A stretch of 64,000 nucleotides of DNA from Candidatus Arcticimaribacter forsetii. Lineage in GTDB: Bacteria; Bacteroidota; Bacteroidia; Flavobacteriales; Flavobacteriaceae. The position numbers and the translations under genes were made by a program. The notes under the pieces were generated by a model. That model was not told the DNA's origin. It did not search any database and saw only the letters and a program-made list of their open reading frames with translations. The stretch covers positions 1 to 64,000 of the forward strand of contig NZ_OU342399.1 in NCBI RefSeq assembly GCF_910589745.1, read 5' to 3'. This document shows, piece after piece, positions 1 to 8,786 of the stretch (the stretch's first letter is position 1; every line of letters begins with the position of its first letter).

Positions 1-108
1 TTTTACCCATGAGAGCGCTCCTTGAAATGAAGAAGTCTCTTCAAGAAAGACTACTTTATTTTCACAGCTGAAAAAAATAAGCACAATAAGAATTAATAAA
101 TATCGCAT
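1..108 (-). CDS. Lipoprotein, N-terminal fragment cut by window edge
   Basis: An ATG at 108 opens a frame that runs off the left edge, giving 36 visible residues. It starts MRYLLILIVLIFFSC, a lipoprotein signal with a lipobox ending at Cys15, followed by a charged mature start (ENKVVFLEE). The start lies 4 nt downstream of the stop of the LVIVD lipoprotein at 113, so the two are probably co-transcribed. Function cannot be read from this fragment. It should sit in the outer or inner membrane as a lipid-anchored protein. Confidence 0.75.
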   Translation of the reverse strand, partial: MRYLLILIVLIFFSCENKVVFLEETSSFQGALSWVK

Positions 109-112
109 AAAA

Positions 113-1354
113 CTATTCGCTTGCTTTTACCAGAAAAAGTCCAGAATTTATATCGCTTATTACAATTACACCACTTTCAAAAAAAGGATAAACATTCCAA
201 ACTCCATTAAAATTAACTCCGTTATTTGAAGGGTATGAATCAAAAAAGCCAATTTCTTCCATCACTCCATTAGCTACATTTTGGATGTTAGCTTCTCTAA
301 AGCCAGCGGTATAATTTGAAATAAATAAAGAATTGTTTTTGCTGTAAACGTTATGATCGATCGCTTGGGTAGGGCCAAGATAGGTGTGATGTAAAACAGG
401 ATTATCTAAATCCTCTAAATCAAAAACTAAAGTCTTGGTTTGCCCACCAAAATTAATTTCATCTAGCTCATCTCCCAAATAATAAAACCTATGATCTTGA
501 GCAAGCCAACCTTGGTGAGTATACCCCCCATTGCTGTAGGTCATATTAGAAATTAATGTTGGATTAGACTTATCTGTTACATCTACAATAACTACCTGAT
601 TATTATCTCCTCCATCACTATTGCTGCCAAATAAAATCTCACGTCCTGTATAATCTAAATCAGGGCCGTTATACGTAACAATATGAGCATCATGTGTGTA
701 GGACTCCTCAGAAAATCCGCCTACTAAAGTTGGGTTTAAAGGATCATTAATATCAATAAAAGCAGGTCCACCTTCATACAAACTACTTCCAATAACATAA
801 GCAATTCCAGTAGATTCGTTTATCGCAATGTTATGTGCATTTCCAAAACCAGTAAACCGAGCGTCTGCAGTAAAATTTTGCTTGGAAGGAACCGCTCTTA
901 AACGGGTTAAGTCAAATACTTGCATCCCATGATTAGCTGCCTCGCTAACAATAAAAGCATGATTTCTATAAACTTTAATATCCCTCCAGGTACTCGGATT
1001 TGTAGCCGTACTTAATTTACCCAAATAAATCGGTTGATCAGGGGTAGTAACATCAACAAATGCAGTCCCGTTGTTGAGACCCATCAGTACATATTCCTTC
1101 CCAGTAAGTGGATCAGTCCATCCCCAACTATCATTTCCAGATTCAGCTTCAAAAGTACCTAGAGAAACTACAGCTTGGAGGTCATAACCAGAACAAGGAT
1201 AAACCCCTGCTTGCCCTCCCTCGCACGGAACAAAACCGCTGGGGGGAATTAACAATGTTGGCTCAGATGGCACGTAAGGTATTCTTTCTATTTCATTAGA
1301 ACATCCCCAAAGGAATAAAACAGAAATCAAAAATATATTGATTTTAAATTTCAT
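113..1354 (-). CDS. LVIVD-repeat / choice-of-anchor B lipoprotein
   Basis: This 413-residue protein has a lipoprotein signal (MKFKINIFLISVLFLWGC, Cys18). The rest looks like repeated beta-propeller blades of the LVIVD type found in choice-of-anchor B proteins: repeated phrases such as 'AFVDVTTPDQPIYLG', 'AFIDINDPLNPTLVGG' and 'VIVDVTDKSNPTLIS'. These units are roughly 40-60 residues apart and contain His-rich turns (AHNIAI, THDAHIV, DHNVY). Members are exported and lipid-anchored; their substrate is generally unknown. The small lipoprotein at 108 follows 4 nt downstream. No catalytic motif was recognised, so a structural or binding role is inferred only. Confidence 0.8.
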   Translation of the reverse strand: MKFKINIFLISVLFLWGCSNEIERIPYVPSEPTLLIPPSGFVPCEGGQAGVYPCSGYDLQAVVSLGTFEAESGNDSWGWTDPLTGKEYVLMGLNNGTAFVDVTTPDQPIYLGKLSTATNPSTWRDIKVYRNHAFIVSEAANHGMQVFDLTRLRAVPSKQNFTADARFTGFGNAHNIAINESTGIAYVIGSSLYEGGPAFIDINDPLNPTLVGGFSEESYTHDAHIVTYNGPDLDYTGREILFGSNSDGGDNNQVVIVDVTDKSNPTLISNMTYSNGGYTHQGWLAQDHRFYYLGDELDEINFGGQTKTLVFDLEDLDNPVLHHTYLGPTQAIDHNVYSKNNSLFISNYTAGFREANIQNVANGVMEEIGFFDSYPSNNGVNFNGVWNVYPFFESGVIVISDINSGLFLVKASE

Positions 1355-1436
1355 AAAAATTTTAGTGTATTGGACTCTAAAGATAAACTATCCAATAACC
1401 CTGCCAAAATCTTAGGGTTTATTTGGAGAAACCTCT

Positions 1437-1444
1437 TATTTTTG
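1437..1444 (+). promoter_or_regulatory. Bacteroidota -7 box before thiL
   Basis: TATTTTTG fits the TAnnTTTG -7 element. It ends only 4 nt before the thiL ATG at 1449, so transcription would start at or next to the start codon. No good -33 TTTG lies at the expected distance. Confidence 0.45.
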
Positions 1445-1448
1445 CAAA

Positions 1449-2498
1449 ATGCTAGAAGATAAAAACATCCCTAAAACACCTATTGCTAACCTGGGTGAAT
1501 TTGAACTGATTCATACAATCACTAAAGAATTTAAAATCAATGATTCCTCAACGCAAGTAGGAATTGGAGACGATGCTGCAGTAATTCAACACGGTTCCGA
1601 CGAAACTCTTGTTTCCACTGATTTATTGATTGAAGGGGTTCATTTCGATTTAAGTTATATGCCACTTAAACATTTAGGTTATAAAGCGGTAATGGTTAAC
1701 CTTTCGGACATTTACGCGATGAATGGCATTGCAACACAAATTACAGTTTCTATTGCTTTATCGAACCGTTTTCCACTAGAAGCAGTTGAAGAGCTCTATG
1801 CTGGAATCAATTTAGCTTGTAAAAATTATAAAGTAGACCTAATCGGTGGAGATACAACAAGTTCTACAAAAGGCTTAATAATTTCGGTAACTGCAATTGG
1901 TAAGGCTCCAAAAAAAGAAATAGCCACGAGAAGTGGAGCGAAAGAAGGAAATTTAATCGTTGTAACTGGTGATCTTGGTGGCGCCTATATGGGGCTTCAG
2001 GTTTTAGAACGAGAAAAAGCTGTATTCCAAGTAAACCCGCAATCTCAACCCGATTTGTCTGAATACAGTTACTGTATTGAAAGACAATTAAAACCAGAAT
2101 CTAGAACAGACATAAAGGCTTTACTTAATGACCTAGATGTTCAACCCACTTCAATGATTGACGTCAGTGATGGGCTTTCTTCAGAGTTAATACATATATC
2201 TAAAGCGTCTAAATTAGGATGTCAAATATATGAGGATAAGCTTCCTATTGACCCTGAAGTTGTAAAAACATGTGAGGAGTTTAAGATCAATAATACTACT
2301 GCTGCACTTAATGGTGGAGAAGATTACGAATTATTGTTTACCATAGAGCAAAGTGATTTTGAAAAAGTAAAAGGACATCCTCATTTAAGCATAATAGGTC
2401 ATATGACCGATGAAACTTCTGGATATAATATGGTAACTGGACTGGGGCAACAAATAGAATTAACCGCCCAGGGGTGGAACGGAATAAAAGAAGAATAA
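1449..2498 (+). CDS. thiL: Thiamine-monophosphate kinase
   Basis: ThiL phosphorylates thiamine monophosphate with ATP to give thiamine pyrophosphate in the cytoplasm. The 349 residues match the family length. The N-terminal AIR-synthase-type motif GIGDDAAV lies at about 38-45, followed by STDLLIEGVHF (about 56-66) and the glycine-aspartate motif IGGDTT (about 136-141). The C-terminal half carries IDVSDGLSSEL and GGEDYELLF, typical of ThiL. The start is chosen because the family normally begins with this MLEDKNIPKT-like segment just before LGEFELI. It is a lone gene, converging with the ZIP transporter. It complements the thiamine uptake locus at 28.5-31.8 kb. Confidence 0.95.
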   Translation: MLEDKNIPKTPIANLGEFELIHTITKEFKINDSSTQVGIGDDAAVIQHGSDETLVSTDLLIEGVHFDLSYMPLKHLGYKAVMVNLSDIYAMNGIATQITVSIALSNRFPLEAVEELYAGINLACKNYKVDLIGGDTTSSTKGLIISVTAIGKAPKKEIATRSGAKEGNLIVVTGDLGGAYMGLQVLEREKAVFQVNPQSQPDLSEYSYCIERQLKPESRTDIKALLNDLDVQPTSMIDVSDGLSSELIHISKASKLGCQIYEDKLPIDPEVVKTCEEFKINNTTAALNGGEDYELLFTIEQSDFEKVKGHPHLSIIGHMTDETSGYNMVTGLGQQIELTAQGWNGIKEE

Positions 2499-2500
2499 AA

Positions 2501-3316
2501 CTAACCTAAGGCTACGTCAAGGCACATCATGATAATAAATCCACCGATGAAACCAAGGGTTGCAATGTCTGTAAATTTATCTTGCTGTGTTTCGGGTATT
2601 ACTTCTTCTACTACTACAAAAATCATTGCACCAGCTGCGAAAGCTAATGCATAAGGAAGAATAGGGGTGAAAAAAGTAACAGCAACTGCACCAATAACTG
2701 CTGCCACGGGCTCTACTGCTGCAGACATTTGACCATACCAAAAACTCTTAAATCTACTCAGTCCTAGGCGTCTTAATGGCATGGAAACTGCAATTCCCTC
2801 TGGAAAATTCTGTATTCCAATTCCAATAGCTAATACAACCGCTCCTGCAATAGATGCCTCCGGAATTCCAGCTGCAACACCTCCAAAAAGAACACCAATA
2901 GCTAAACCTTCGGGAATGTTATGTAAAGTAATTGCCAAGACCAAAAGTGTTGTTTTGTGCCATGGAGTTTTTATACCCTCACTTTCTTTAAAATTTATAT
3001 GAATGTGAGGTAATATTTTATCTAATCCAAAAATAAATAAAGCACCTAAACCAAAGCCAATTGCTGCGGGCATTACTTTTACAAAACCTTCCCCTGGACT
3101 CATTTCGATTCCTGGAGCAAGCAAACTCCAAAAACTTGCAGCAACCATTACTCCTCCTGTAAACCCAAGCATACCATCTAAAAAAGCACGATTCATATTC
3201 TTAAAAAAGAAAACAAAAGATGCTCCAAAGGCAGTTAAACCCCAAGTAAATAGTGTTGCATACAAAGCACCAAGTACTGGGTCGATGTTTTCAAAAAAAG
3301 AAATTAAAGTTTCCAT
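2501..3316 (-). CDS. ZIP family metal transporter (GufA-like)
   Basis: This 271-residue inner-membrane protein is built of about eight hydrophobic helices. The signature helices are visible: HNIPEGLAIG at 132-141 and IQNFPEGIAVS at 168-178, the paired metal-binding motifs of the ZIP/GufA subfamily that moves Zn2+ or similar divalent metals into the cytoplasm. A His-containing loop (LPHIHIN, about 102-108) sits between helices. Its stop is 2 nt from the thiL stop on the other strand, so the two genes converge with no spacer. Substrate metal cannot be told from sequence. Confidence 0.9.
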   Translation of the reverse strand: METLISFFENIDPVLGALYATLFTWGLTAFGASFVFFFKNMNRAFLDGMLGFTGGVMVAASFWSLLAPGIEMSPGEGFVKVMPAAIGFGLGALFIFGLDKILPHIHINFKESEGIKTPWHKTTLLVLAITLHNIPEGLAIGVLFGGVAAGIPEASIAGAVVLAIGIGIQNFPEGIAVSMPLRRLGLSRFKSFWYGQMSAAVEPVAAVIGAVAVTFFTPILPYALAFAAGAMIFVVVEEVIPETQQDKFTDIATLGFIGGFIIMMCLDVALG

Positions 3317-3342
3317 ATCGGATCGTTTTTTTAAATCTTTTG

Positions 3343-3350
3343 CAAATTTA
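3343..3350 (-). promoter_or_regulatory. Bacteroidota -7 box before the ZIP gene
   Basis: On the minus strand this reads TAAATTTG followed by C, an exact TAnnTTTG element 26 nt before the ATG at 3316. An ATTG at 3378..3375 is a possible -33 but the 24 nt spacing is long. Confidence 0.5.
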
Positions 3351-3412
3351 GTTAAATTACTGTAAGAAAGCTATCAATCGAATCGTTTCAAATCTTTATT
3401 TTTAGAGAATCT

Positions 3413-4564
3413 ATGGAAAAGGAAAACCAGTTTGACTATATTATTTGTGGGGGCGGTGCTTCTGGGTTAATGTTAGCTCATAAACTTTCTGAAGATTCGT
3501 TCTTTAATCGAAAGCAAATATTGATCATAGAAAGGGATTCCAATAAAACAAATGATAGAACTTGGTGTTTTTGGGAAGAAAAAGAATCCGATTTAGACGC
3601 TATAATCCATAAAAGGTGGAAAAAAGCAGTGTTTAAGTCTACTGAATACTCAAAAGAAATCAATCTAAACCCCTTCCAATACAAAATGATTCGCGGGATT
3701 GATTTTTATTCTAAAATTACAAATGAGTTAACGAAAAAGAAAAACATCACCTTTGTTAATGACAAAATAAAATCAATTGACGATCATGGGGGAATTGTAG
3801 CGGTTGTCTGTGAGGAAAAGACTTACAGCGGTTCAAAAGTTTTTTCGAGCATACCAGACAAAGAATATCTAAATAGTACGACTAAATTTCCCGTTTTAAA
3901 TCAGCACTTTATTGGGTGGTTTGTGAAAACAGAGCAGGCTATTTTTGATCCAAAAACAATACAGTTTATGGATTTTGACTTACCTCAAAAAGGAAACACA
4001 AGGTTCATGTATGTTCTTCCTTTTTCGGAGACTGAAGCCCTTGTTGAATATACTTTATTTTCTAAAGATCTCTTAAAAAACGAAGAATATGAAGCGGAAA
4101 TTAAAAACTATTTAAACAAAAAAAAGGCAGGAGATTTTTCGATTACAGAACGGGAACAAGGAAGTATTCCAATGACTGCATATCCTTTCTGGGAAAAAAA
4201 CTCAACTAACGTCATGCGAATTGGAACTGCTGGTGGTTGGACAAAAGCTAGCACAGGTTTTACTTTTCAAAAAACTGTACGTAAAACAAAAGAAGTAGTT
4301 GAATTTCTAAAAGAGGAAAAACCTTTAAACGCTATGAATCAAAAAAATAGATTTTGGTTCTACGATCTTCTTTTTATAGATGTATTGAGTAAACACAACG
4401 AAAAAGGATATCATTTGTTTTCGTTGATGTTTAAAAAAAATAAATCAGAACATATTTTTAGGTTTTTAGATGAGCAAACTTCTTTTTTTCAAGAGTTTAA
4501 AATTATGCTGAGTTTTCCAGTTGGACTTTTTATTAGGGCGCTTTGGAAACGAATTTTCAATTAA
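3413..4564 (+). CDS. crtY: Lycopene cyclase (CrtY/CrtL type)
   Basis: This flavoprotein cyclises lycopene ends to beta-rings, giving beta-carotene. The 383 residues begin with a dinucleotide-binding motif (IICGGGASGLM, 10-20). At 47-54 comes NDRTWCFW, a hallmark of bacterial lycopene cyclases. Further family features are GWFVKTEQ near 162, FMYVLPFS near 199, and GTAGGWTKASTGFTF near 272, which matches the conserved GxxGG..PxTGY region. The gene converges with the prenyl synthase at 4561 and shares a TTAA with its stop, so a carotenoid theme is likely. Beta-carotene could serve pigments or retinal, but no rhodopsin gene is in the window. Confidence 0.92.
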   Translation: MEKENQFDYIICGGGASGLMLAHKLSEDSFFNRKQILIIERDSNKTNDRTWCFWEEKESDLDAIIHKRWKKAVFKSTEYSKEINLNPFQYKMIRGIDFYSKITNELTKKKNITFVNDKIKSIDDHGGIVAVVCEEKTYSGSKVFSSIPDKEYLNSTTKFPVLNQHFIGWFVKTEQAIFDPKTIQFMDFDLPQKGNTRFMYVLPFSETEALVEYTLFSKDLLKNEEYEAEIKNYLNKKKAGDFSITEREQGSIPMTAYPFWEKNSTNVMRIGTAGGWTKASTGFTFQKTVRKTKEVVEFLKEEKPLNAMNQKNRFWFYDLLFIDVLSKHNEKGYHLFSLMFKKNKSEHIFRFLDEQTSFFQEFKIMLSFPVGLFIRALWKRIFN

Positions 4565-5529
4565 AGTTTACGTTCCATAAGCTCAAGAGCAAATGCTTTA
4601 AACACTTTTTTCTTATCCTCATTTATCGAAAATTGTTCGACTTCCACTAAAGCTTTTTCGGTGTACATTTTCATCATTTGTTGAATTTCTTCAACCGCTC
4701 CTGACCTAAGAAATATGTTTTTTACTTGCTCAATTTTCTCTGAAGGATTTGAAGGAGTTGATTCAAAATGCTTTTTCAAAATATCCCGATCAGAAGAATC
4801 ACTCATTTCGAGCGCCAAGAGATATAGCATGGTTTTTTTATTTTCAATAATATCTCCTCCTATTTGCTTACCAAAGGTTTCAGGATTACCAAAAGCATCT
4901 AAATAGTCATCTTGTAATTGAAAAGCCAATCCTAATTCTATTCCAAAATTATAAAAAGACTGACTCGAAGATTTTGACAAACCTCCAACCAGAGCACCCA
5001 TTTGTAAAGAACAACCTAAAAGTACAGCAGTCTTATACTCAATCATTTTTAAGTATTCTTGCTTTGAAACAACTTCTTGATTTGGGAAATCCATATCATA
5101 TTGCTGTCCTTCACATACTTTTCTAGCCGTAGCACTAAAAAGTAGGGTCAGTTCTTTAAATAAGTTGCCAGAATAAGAATTTAAGCATTCATAGGCCCAA
5201 ACTAACATTACATCCCCGGAGAGAATCCCGGTATTAGCATCCCATTTTTGATGAACTGTTTCTTTCCCCCTTCTTAAAGGAGCTTCATCCATAATATCGT
5301 CATGAACCAAACTAAAATTATGAAACACTTCAACTGCGAGTGCAGCTGGAAGAGCTTTTTCAAAAGAATTATCCACTGCATCTGCAGCTAATAATGCTAA
5401 AACTGGTCGTATTCGCTTTCCTCCTAACTGCATGATATAAGATGCGGGTTCGTATAAACTTAAAGGTGATTTTTGGGGAAGTTGACCTTCCATATATTTA
5501 AGAAAAGCAGTTTGATATTGTGAAAGCAC
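4561..5529 (-). CDS. Polyprenyl synthetase (GGPP/FPP synthase family)
   Basis: This cytoplasmic trans-isoprenyl diphosphate synthase has 322 residues. The first aspartate-rich motif DDIMD lies at 77-81, with RRG at 86-88, and the second motif DDYLD at 207-211 inside FQLQDDYLDAFG. GKRIRP at 37-42 binds isopentenyl diphosphate. The start codon is GTG (5529). Chain length is not certain; proximity to lycopene cyclase favours geranylgeranyl diphosphate for carotenoids, but a farnesyl or longer product for quinones or undecaprenyl carriers is possible. Convergent with crtY, with a shared TTAA stop overlap. Confidence 0.9.
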   Translation of the reverse strand: MLSQYQTAFLKYMEGQLPQKSPLSLYEPASYIMQLGGKRIRPVLALLAADAVDNSFEKALPAALAVEVFHNFSLVHDDIMDEAPLRRGKETVHQKWDANTGILSGDVMLVWAYECLNSYSGNLFKELTLLFSATARKVCEGQQYDMDFPNQEVVSKQEYLKMIEYKTAVLLGCSLQMGALVGGLSKSSSQSFYNFGIELGLAFQLQDDYLDAFGNPETFGKQIGGDIIENKKTMLYLLALEMSDSSDRDILKKHFESTPSNPSEKIEQVKNIFLRSGAVEEIQQMMKMYTEKALVEVEQFSINEDKKKVFKAFALELMERKL

Positions 5530-5546
5530 AGTAATTTATTTTTTTA

Positions 5547-5554
5547 CAAAAATA
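5547..5554 (-). promoter_or_regulatory. Bacteroidota -7 box before the prenyl synthase
   Basis: Minus-strand TATTTTTG fits TAnnTTTG and lies 18 nt before the GTG start at 5529. The -33 region is A/T-rich without a clear TTTG. Confidence 0.45.
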
Positions 5555-5602
5555 ACCTTTTTTATGGCACTATTTATTTTAAAAAAATACTTCGGAAACT
5601 TT

Positions 5603-5634
5603 TTTGGTTTTTAAAGTTTCCATGCATACATTTG
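5603..5634 (+). promoter_or_regulatory. Bacteroidota promoter of the efflux operon
   Basis: TTTG at 5603-5606, 20 nt, then TACATTTG at 5627-5634 matches the Bacteroidota sigma consensus. The expected start of transcription is near 5640, downstream of the TTG (5604) and ATG (5622) codons but upstream of the ATG at 5652. This decides the start of the TetR gene. Confidence 0.7.
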
Positions 5635-5651
5635 CACTCTATTTATCTGAA

Positions 5652-6251
5652 ATGAGAGATGTTATTATAGAAAAAGCTTCAAAACTTTTTCTTCAACTTG
5701 GTTTTAAGAGTGTTACTATGGATGACCTTGCGGTTTCTTTAGGAATTTCTAAAAAGACTTTATACATTCATTTTGAAAATAAATATGAGCTCGTAAAAGA
5801 AGTAACTTTTACCATTTTTGAAAAAGTTATTGGAGACATCATTCAGTTCAAAAATGAAGCAGAGAACCCAATAGAGGAACTTTATTGCGTTAAAATGGAA
5901 GCGATGAAGTACTTAGGAAACGAAAAAACTTCACCCAACTATCAGCTACAAAAATACTATCCTGACGTATATCAAAACCTCCGAAAAAAAGAATATCAAT
6001 ATCTAGGAAAGTTTGTTCAAAGCAGTCTGCAAAACGGTATTGATTCTGGAATTTTTAGAAGTGAAATTGATGTAAACTTTGTTTCTAGATTATACTTAAA
6101 CGGAATGCTCGGAATTAGAGATATTGAAATATTTCCAATTGAAGAATATAAAATTGAAGATCTATTTGAAAATTATTTAGATTATCATCTTCGAGCTATT
6201 GTAACAAAAAAAGGACTCAAAACACTAACCCAATTCAAATCAATCTCTTAA
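5652..6251 (+). CDS. TetR/AcrR family transcriptional regulator
   Basis: With the start at 5652 the protein has 199 residues. An open frame continues upstream to TTG 5604 and ATG 5622, but the operon promoter overlaps those codons. The N-terminal helix-turn-helix is typical of TetR: IEKASKLFLQLGF, SVTMDDLAVSLGISKKTLYIHF, then KYELV. The C-terminal part is a helical ligand-binding domain with no recognised ligand. The gene leads an operon with TolC, MFP and RND genes (5 nt to tolC), so it most likely represses its own efflux pump and is released by a pump substrate. That regulatory link is inferred from position. Confidence 0.9.
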   Translation: MRDVIIEKASKLFLQLGFKSVTMDDLAVSLGISKKTLYIHFENKYELVKEVTFTIFEKVIGDIIQFKNEAENPIEELYCVKMEAMKYLGNEKTSPNYQLQKYYPDVYQNLRKKEYQYLGKFVQSSLQNGIDSGIFRSEIDVNFVSRLYLNGMLGIRDIEIFPIEEYKIEDLFENYLDYHLRAIVTKKGLKTLTQFKSIS

Positions 6252-6256
6252 AAATT

Positions 6257-7594
6257 ATGAGAAAAACATTTTTTTTCCTGCTCTTAAGCTGGAATATTTC
6301 GAGCCTTGTTGCTCAAGAAACCCCCAAATCTGTTTCTTTAGAAGAAGCTATTGAATGGGGTCTTGTAAACAATCGCACGATGCAAAATGCTAATCTTCAG
6401 CGTCAGAAAGAATACAAACAGAAATGGATAACTCTGTCTATTGGTTTTCCTCAAATCTCTGCTAACCTCAACTATCAAAATAACATTGAACAACCTGTTT
6501 CTCTGATACCTGCTGAAATATTTGGTGGACAAGCTGGACAATTTTCTGAAGTAACCTTTGGTACTAAACAAACCGCCATGGGGTCTGTAGAAATGAGACA
6601 GTTATTGTTCGACGGAACCTACGTAGTTGGAGTTCAGGGAATTAAACATTTTCTTGAGATTGCTGATAATGTGCTTGAAAAAACACAATTAGAGGTACAG
6701 CGAATTATTGTAAACTCTTATTTAGGAGCAATTTCGGCTAAAGAAAATGTTTTGATTCTAGAACGTAACATTGAAGCTTTATCAAAAAATATTGAAGAAG
6801 CGCATCATCTTTTTAAATCTGGTTTCGGAGAAGAAGAAAGTGTTGAGCAACTAAGATTAACCCTTTCTGCTCTTAATAATCAATTAGACTATGCCAAAAG
6901 TATGGGAGAATTAACCAATAGCGGAATGAAATTATTGCTCGGGATTCCCCTAGAAAATCCGCTGGAACTTACAGACGACTTAGAGCGTTTAACCCTAGAA
7001 AACATAACCCTAGAAACAATAGATCCGGGGTATGAAAATAACATTGATTTACGAATTGCGGAAAACAAAATAACAACAGAAGAGTTCATGTACCGATTGG
7101 AAAGAGCAAAATCACTTCCTAGCCTTACTGCTTTTATAAACGGAGCCTACATGGGGAATAATGATGAATTCACTTTTACTGCACCAGAACAAAAGTGGTT
7201 TGGATCTGCTGCATTTGGAGTACGAGTTCAAATTCCGGTGTTTAGTTCTTTCGGAAGAACCGCTAAATCACAAAAGGCAAAAATTACACTCGAACAAGCA
7301 AAAACTTCTTTCATAGAAACTAAAGGGAAAATTCATGTTGCATATGAAGAGGCTAAGAATAATTATCAACTAGCAATTAAAAATCATTACAACGTAAAAG
7401 ATCAACTGGACCTTGCCGAACGAATTGAAAAGAAAAACAAAACTAAATTCTTTGAAGGTTTAGCTACAAGCTTTGAGTTGCGTCAAGCACAAATTCAATT
7501 ATACTCAATACAACAAAACTACATACAATCGATGAGCGAAGTAGTTTCTAAGAAAACTGCGCTCGACATAATCATAAATCAAAACCCTCAATAA
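6257..7594 (+). CDS. TolC family outer-membrane efflux protein
   Basis: This 445-residue protein begins with a Sec signal peptide (MRKTFFFLLLSWNISSLVAQ). It shows the duplicated OEP layout: SLEEAIEWGLVNNRTMQNANLQRQ opens the first half and long amphipathic helices rich in Glu, Lys, Ala and Gln fill both halves. It should form the trimeric outer-membrane channel and periplasmic tunnel of a tripartite pump. It lies 5 nt after the TetR gene and 8 nt before the membrane fusion protein, so the operon supplies its own outer-membrane partner. Substrates are unknown. Confidence 0.92.
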   Translation: MRKTFFFLLLSWNISSLVAQETPKSVSLEEAIEWGLVNNRTMQNANLQRQKEYKQKWITLSIGFPQISANLNYQNNIEQPVSLIPAEIFGGQAGQFSEVTFGTKQTAMGSVEMRQLLFDGTYVVGVQGIKHFLEIADNVLEKTQLEVQRIIVNSYLGAISAKENVLILERNIEALSKNIEEAHHLFKSGFGEEESVEQLRLTLSALNNQLDYAKSMGELTNSGMKLLLGIPLENPLELTDDLERLTLENITLETIDPGYENNIDLRIAENKITTEEFMYRLERAKSLPSLTAFINGAYMGNNDEFTFTAPEQKWFGSAAFGVRVQIPVFSSFGRTAKSQKAKITLEQAKTSFIETKGKIHVAYEEAKNNYQLAIKNHYNVKDQLDLAERIEKKNKTKFFEGLATSFELRQAQIQLYSIQQNYIQSMSEVVSKKTALDIIINQNPQ

Positions 7595-7602
7595 TACATA
7601 GC

Positions 7603-8766
7603 ATGAAAAAGTTATTCGCACTATTTACTCTTTTACTCTTTATCCAATGTGGATCTTCAGACAAAAAAACCGTTGCAGAAATAATCTCTGAGGGAACTCT
7701 AGAAGAAATTCAAGTTTTAAAAACTACACACGTTAAAACAATCAATCAATTAAAAAAAGAACTGGATCAACTTAACGAAGTAATTGAAAGTAAGGATCAA
7801 ACTCAAAAATTTGCTCTTGTAGGTTCTATTGAACTTAAAGAAGAATCTTTTAATCATTATGTCTCTTTTCAAGGATCTATCGATAGTGATAAAAACATTT
7901 TAATCTACCCTGAAATCCCTGGGTTACTCAAAGATGTTCATGTTAAAGAAGGACAAAAAATTAAAAAAGGAACCTTACTTGCCGAAATATCTGACAGTGG
8001 TTTAATCGATCAGTTAGAGCAGCTACAATTACAATTGAAACTTGCTAAAACAACTTTTAAAAGACAAGAAGCTCTTTGGAACCAAAAGATAGGCTCAGAA
8101 ATTCAATTCTTACAAGCTCAAACCAATTATTTGAGCCTTGAAAAAAGTGTATCCCAAATGAAAGATCAGGTTGCTAAAACAAAAATCACTGCTCCTTTCG
8201 ACGGTATAATCGATCATATAGTGGCTGACCAAGGTAGTAATCTTGCTCCAGGAATGACTCCTGTTTTACGCATCGTAAACTTGGACCAAATGAAGGTTAG
8301 TGCTGAAATCCCAGAAATCCACCTTCCCAATATCAAAACAAACACTTCAGCTAAAATTTATGTTCCCGTAATTAATGCTGAATACAACGAAACCGTAAAC
8401 AGTGTAGGTAATTTTATTAACCCCAACAACCGCTCTTTTAGAGTAGAAATTTCGATAAATAATAAAAATGGGACTTTAAAACCGAACATGACTGCTGAAA
8501 TTGAAGTTAATGACTACAGTAATCCTAATGCAATCTTGGTTCCTATTAAAAATATACTAGAAAACCAAGATGGAGCAAGTTATGTGTACAAACTTGTCTT
8601 AGAAGACGCTTCCAGAAACATTTACAAGGCCGTTAAAACTTTTGTAAAACTTGGAGCAACTACTAATAATAAAGTAGAAATTCTTGAAGGACTTAAAGCG
8701 GGTGATCAAATCGTAGAAGATGGTATCCGATTGGTAAAAGATCAGCAATTAGTAAAAAACATCTAG
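7603..8766 (+). CDS. Efflux RND transporter periplasmic adaptor (MFP, lipoprotein)
   Basis: This 387-residue protein has a lipobox (FIQCGSS, Cys16), so it is lipid-anchored. An unusual charged helical stretch follows (about residues 28-68) before the classical MFP fold. Then come the lipoyl half-motif YPEIPGLLKDVHVKEGQKIKKG (about 102-123), a helical hairpin to about 190, the second lipoyl half KITAPFDGIIDH, and beta-barrel and membrane-proximal domains. It should bridge the TolC and RND subunits in the periplasm. It is operon-linked: 8 nt after tolC and 20 nt before the RND pump. Confidence 0.92.
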   Translation: MKKLFALFTLLLFIQCGSSDKKTVAEIISEGTLEEIQVLKTTHVKTINQLKKELDQLNEVIESKDQTQKFALVGSIELKEESFNHYVSFQGSIDSDKNILIYPEIPGLLKDVHVKEGQKIKKGTLLAEISDSGLIDQLEQLQLQLKLAKTTFKRQEALWNQKIGSEIQFLQAQTNYLSLEKSVSQMKDQVAKTKITAPFDGIIDHIVADQGSNLAPGMTPVLRIVNLDQMKVSAEIPEIHLPNIKTNTSAKIYVPVINAEYNETVNSVGNFINPNNRSFRVEISINNKNGTLKPNMTAEIEVNDYSNPNAILVPIKNILENQDGASYVYKLVLEDASRNIYKAVKTFVKLGATTNNKVEILEGLKAGDQIVEDGIRLVKDQQLVKNI

Positions 8767-8786
8767 TACCCAAATAAAAAACATCA

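Noticed and set aside
5604-5651. N-terminal extension of the TetR protein
   Set aside because: It overlaps the promoter boxes and the family starts near ATG 5652.
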